A stretch of DNA of 7,313 nt from an uncultured Eubacterium sp. Its GTDB lineage: Bacteria; Bacillota; Clostridia; Lachnospirales; Lachnospiraceae. Shown here one piece after another: positions 5,008 through 7,313 of the stretch. How positions within the stretch are numbered: position 1 is the first letter of the stretch; the number at the start of each line of letters is the position of its first letter. A program made the translations under genes and the position numbers. The notes below the pieces were generated by a model, which was not told where the DNA came from, did no database searches, and saw nothing but the letters and a program-made list of their open reading frames with translations. The stretch spans positions 1-7,313 of the forward strand of contig URGC01000115.1 in assembly GCA_900547255.1 (NCBI GenBank), given 5' to 3'.

Positions 5008-6330
5008 ATGAAAACAAGAGATTCATTCAACAACAAATGGGGATTTATCCTTGCATGTATCGGTTCAGCCGTAGGCATGGGCAACATCTGGATGTTCCCT
5101 ACAAGAGTTTCTCTATACGGCGGCGGTTCATACCTTATTCCGTATTTTATATTTGTTGCACTTATCGGTTTTACCGGAGTTATAGGTGAGATGAGCTTCG
5201 GACGTGCAACACGTTCCGGCCCTATTGATGCATTCGGATATGCATGTGAGACTAAGGGGAAGAGAAAGTTAGGCGAGCTGCTTGGCTTTATCCCCGTTCT
5301 CGGTGCTCTCGCTATGGCTATAGGTTACACTGTTGTTATGGGATGGATTCTCAAATATATGATTGGAACTTTCACTGGTTCTACACTTGCACCTGAAAAT
5401 ACTGCCGGATTTGCAGAGGAATTCAGTTCAATGGCAACTGCCCTTGGCAACAATCTCTGGCAGATAATTGCCCTTGCAATAGGAATAGCTATTCTTATGT
5501 TCGGTGTCGGAAGAGGTATTGAAAAAGCTAACAAAGTCATGATGCCTATATTCTTCGTGTTATTCGCAATCCTCGGTGTATACGCTGCATTTCAGCCAGG
5601 TTCAATTGAAGGCTACAAATACATTTTCAGAGTTGACCCTAAGATATTAGCCAGACCTGAGACATGGATATTCGCTCTCGGTCAGGCATTCTTCTCTCTG
5701 TCAGTAGCAGGTAACGGAACTCTTATATATGGTTCTTACCTCTCTGATGAAGAAAATATTCCTGCCGCAGCCGGAAGAGTTGCACTTTTTGATACTCTGG
5801 CTGCTATACTTGCGGCACTTGTAATCATTCCTGCGATGGCTACAACTGGCGCACAGCTCAATCAGGGCGGCCCGGGACTTATGTTTATATTCCTTCCAGC
5901 ACTATTCAAGTCAATGCCGGGCGGATATATCATCGCAATCATTTTCTTTGTTGCTGTATTCATGGCTGGACTTTCTTCTCTTATCAACTTATATGAAGCA
6001 CCTATCGCTACTGTTCAGGAAAAGCTTCATTTAGGAAGAAAGGCATCATGCGGACTTATCGCAGTTATATCATTAATCGCATCAATATGTATTCAGGGAA
6101 TTGTATCTGACTGGATGGACGTATTATCTATATACATCTGCCCTCTCGGAGCCGGTCTTGCCGGAATTATGTTCTTCTGGGTATGTGGAAAACAGTACGT
6201 TAATGAACAGATTAACAAAGGAAGAAACAAGCCATTTACCAGCAAGTTCCTTCCCATATGCAAATATATCTACTGCCCTATATGCGCCCTTGTACTCCTG
6301 CTTGGAATACTGCTTGGCGGAATAGGATGA
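5008..6330 (+). CDS. Sodium-dependent transporter, SNF (neurotransmitter:sodium symporter) family
   Basis: The 440-residue membrane protein belongs to the NSS/SNF family (TC 2.A.22), LeuT fold, which couples uptake of amino acids or similar solutes to Na+. It has about 11 membrane segments, as in most short bacterial members (roughly 12-34, 41-62, 92-118, 150-168, 178-196, 219-243, 260-280, 305-327, 346-366, 374-394, 417-438). TM1 has the hallmark GSAVGMGNIWMFP (19-31) with unwound GxG and Na+-site A21 and N26; GEMSFGRATRSGP follows TM2; GQAFFSLSVAGNG (225-237) is TM6; AGLSSLINL (320-328) in TM8 supplies the Na2 serines S323/S324. The LeuT gate Arg after NIW is Met29, and the TM10 partner Asp appears to be Ser374. 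SD GGAGGA (4995-5000) lies 7 nt before the ATG. Substrate is unknown; an amino acid is likely from family knowledge. Confidence 0.93.
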   Translation: MKTRDSFNNKWGFILACIGSAVGMGNIWMFPTRVSLYGGGSYLIPYFIFVALIGFTGVIGEMSFGRATRSGPIDAFGYACETKGKRKLGELLGFIPVLGALAMAIGYTVVMGWILKYMIGTFTGSTLAPENTAGFAEEFSSMATALGNNLWQIIALAIGIAILMFGVGRGIEKANKVMMPIFFVLFAILGVYAAFQPGSIEGYKYIFRVDPKILARPETWIFALGQAFFSLSVAGNGTLIYGSYLSDEENIPAAAGRVALFDTLAAILAALVIIPAMATTGAQLNQGGPGLMFIFLPALFKSMPGGYIIAIIFFVAVFMAGLSSLINLYEAPIATVQEKLHLGRKASCGLIAVISLIASICIQGIVSDWMDVLSIYICPLGAGLAGIMFFWVCGKQYVNEQINKGRNKPFTSKFLPICKYIYCPICALVLLLGILLGGIG

Positions 6331-6354
6331 TTAATCAGATTTGTGTACTTTTTC

Positions 6355-6383
6355 TTGAAAAGACATACATTCTAGGGTAAAAT
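6355..6383 (+). promoter_or_regulatory. Sigma-A promoter of the chemotaxis receptor gene
   Basis: TTGAAA (6355-6360), a 17-nt spacer and TAAAAT (6378-6383) each match the consensus at 5 of 6 positions. Start near 6390 gives a leader of about 27 nt that includes the SD. No sigma-28 (flagellar) type promoter was recognised, so expression looks housekeeping-dependent. I see no convincing terminator between the SNF stop and this promoter. Confidence 0.7.
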
Positions 6384-6416
6384 ATACATAATAATACCAG
6401 TCAGGAGATAAGTGCT

Positions 6417-7313
6417 ATGGAATACGATGAAAAAATTTTTAAAGCGAAGGCAAATACCAAAGTCAGACGTATATGGCTTGTATTTGCTCTTCTTTTATCC
6501 GCTAACTACGGAAGCGATGTTGCAAGCGGCGGTTATTCGTCATTTAATTATGTAATATTCTTACTATTATGCTGGGTTCCTTTCTTTGCTGGGGATTTAC
6601 TCCTCAGATTCAAAGACAGGGCCGATGACCGTTACAAATATGCATTAGTAGTAGGTTATGGAATATTCTACACATATTTATTATGTACTTCATCATCACC
6701 AATAACATTTACATACATTATTCCAGTTATAAGCCTTCTTGTACTTTATAAGAATAAGAAGTTTATGATTGGCTGTGGAATTGCGAACTTTTTCAGTGTT
6801 CTTGTCGGTATCATATATCATGCTGCTATTCTTGGCCAGTTATCTGCTGCTGACCAGAAGAATTACCAGTTACAGGTTGCCTGCATAATCCTTTGTTATA
6901 TCGGATATGTTATGTCTATAAGCCACCTTATCGAATCTGATGGTGCTCTTACAGACAGCATCAAGGCGGACCTCAAGCGTGTTACATCTACTGTTGAGCT
7001 TGTTAAAGGTGCCAGCAACACAATTATGGATGGAATCACTGTTGTCCGTGAGCTTGCATCTGAGAACAAGCATGGTTCAGATATTGTCGTTGATGGAATG
7101 GATAAGTTAACTGACAACAATGACAAGCTTCAGAGCCATACTGATTCATCACTTGATATGACTGCTGATATCAGTTCACAGGTTCAGAATGTTGCTTCCA
7201 TGATTAATGAGATGGTTTCACTTACTGCTGAATCAGGCAAACATGCCAAGAACAGTTCTCTTGACCTTGAAAGCCTTGTCCAGACTGCTAATACTATGTC
7301 GGATTTATCTACT
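6417..7313 (+). CDS. Methyl-accepting chemotaxis protein, N-terminal part (runs off right edge)
   Basis: An open frame starts at the ATG at 6417 (SD AGGAG at 6403-6407, 9-nt spacer) and continues 299 codons to the right edge without a stop. The protein begins MEYDEKIFKAKANTKVRRIW. About six membrane segments follow (roughly 19-31, 43-63, 75-91, 95-111, 116-139, 152-171) with very short loops and no large extracellular sensor domain. From about 175 it is soluble and helical with heptad-like spacing (SIKADLKRVTSTVELVKGAS, later SSQVQNVASMINEMVSLTAES), the start of an MCP-type signalling coiled coil. The kinase-contact hairpin tip and methylation sites beyond it lie outside the window, so the MCP call rests on this coiled-coil character and similarity to clostridial multi-TM receptors that I recall. 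Such proteins couple a membrane-sensed signal to CheA/CheW. The gene has its own promoter. Confidence 0.82.
   Translation, partial: MEYDEKIFKAKANTKVRRIWLVFALLLSANYGSDVASGGYSSFNYVIFLLLCWVPFFAGDLLLRFKDRADDRYKYALVVGYGIFYTYLLCTSSSPITFTYIIPVISLLVLYKNKKFMIGCGIANFFSVLVGIIYHAAILGQLSAADQKNYQLQVACIILCYIGYVMSISHLIESDGALTDSIKADLKRVTSTVELVKGASNTIMDGITVVRELASENKHGSDIVVDGMDKLTDNNDKLQSHTDSSLDMTADISSQVQNVASMINEMVSLTAESGKHAKNSSLDLESLVQTANTMSDLST

Noticed and set aside
5325..5540. Minus-strand frame inside the SNF gene, and the overlapping plus-strand frames at 4956-5189 and 6101-6325
   Set aside because: All overlap a clear family member in another frame, with no SD and no recognisable protein.
6870..7126. 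Two minus-strand frames within the chemotaxis receptor
   Set aside because: They are antisense to a well-supported 299-codon frame with its own promoter and SD.

Overview
The window looks like a chromosomal segment from an AT-rich, low-GC Gram-positive anaerobe of the Clostridia, most likely a Lachnospiraceae member. The evidence is strong AGGAGG-type ribosome binding sites about 9 nt from the starts, sigma-A type promoters (TTGACA-N17-TATATT), and the family content: a cytoplasmic-type GH28 polygalacturonase, a clostridial-style SNF transporter, a multi-TM chemotaxis receptor and an AAA ATPase. A motile pectin user such as Lachnospira (Eubacterium) eligens would fit, but that is recognition from memory, not a search result.

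Left edge, 1-413: the N-terminal part of an ATP-binding protein (Walker A visible) runs leftwards off the window. Its leader carries three copies of a 12-mer spaced exactly 19 bp apart. Upstream of these is a perfect 12-bp AT-only-core inverted repeat, then a rho-independent terminator (339-370, minus strand) with a UUCG tetraloop, which closes the next operon.

Minus-strand operon, 4030 to 414: an AEC-family permease (TTG start with a strong SD), a GH28 glycoside hydrolase without signal peptide, and a class I PLP aminotransferase, in that transcription order, with gaps of 115 and 55 nt and no terminator between them. The promoter is nearly consensus, and a perfect 12+3+12 bp palindrome covers its -10 box and start site.

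Plus strand, 4134 to 7313: divergently transcribed from the AEC operon is a GntR/FCD-type regulator, the obvious candidate for binding that palindrome. A 97-bp gap with two further dyads separates it from an SNF (neurotransmitter:sodium symporter) transporter whose extracellular gate residues differ from LeuT. After its own sigma-A promoter comes the N-terminal 299 residues of a methyl-accepting chemotaxis protein with about six membrane segments, truncated by the right edge.

Working model (inference): the FCD regulator senses a carboxylate and controls the AEC/GH28/aminotransferase operon. Two readings compete. In one, the operon imports and trims oligogalacturonides inside the cell. In the other, it is an amino-acid/2-oxoacid module in which the SNF carrier imports an amino acid, the aminotransferase converts it and the AEC carrier moves the organic acid. 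The GH28 gene favours the first; the aminotransferase plus SNF favour the second. No obvious wholly new system is visible; the most novel points are the mixed operon logic, the operator architecture and the repeat-decorated ATPase leader.
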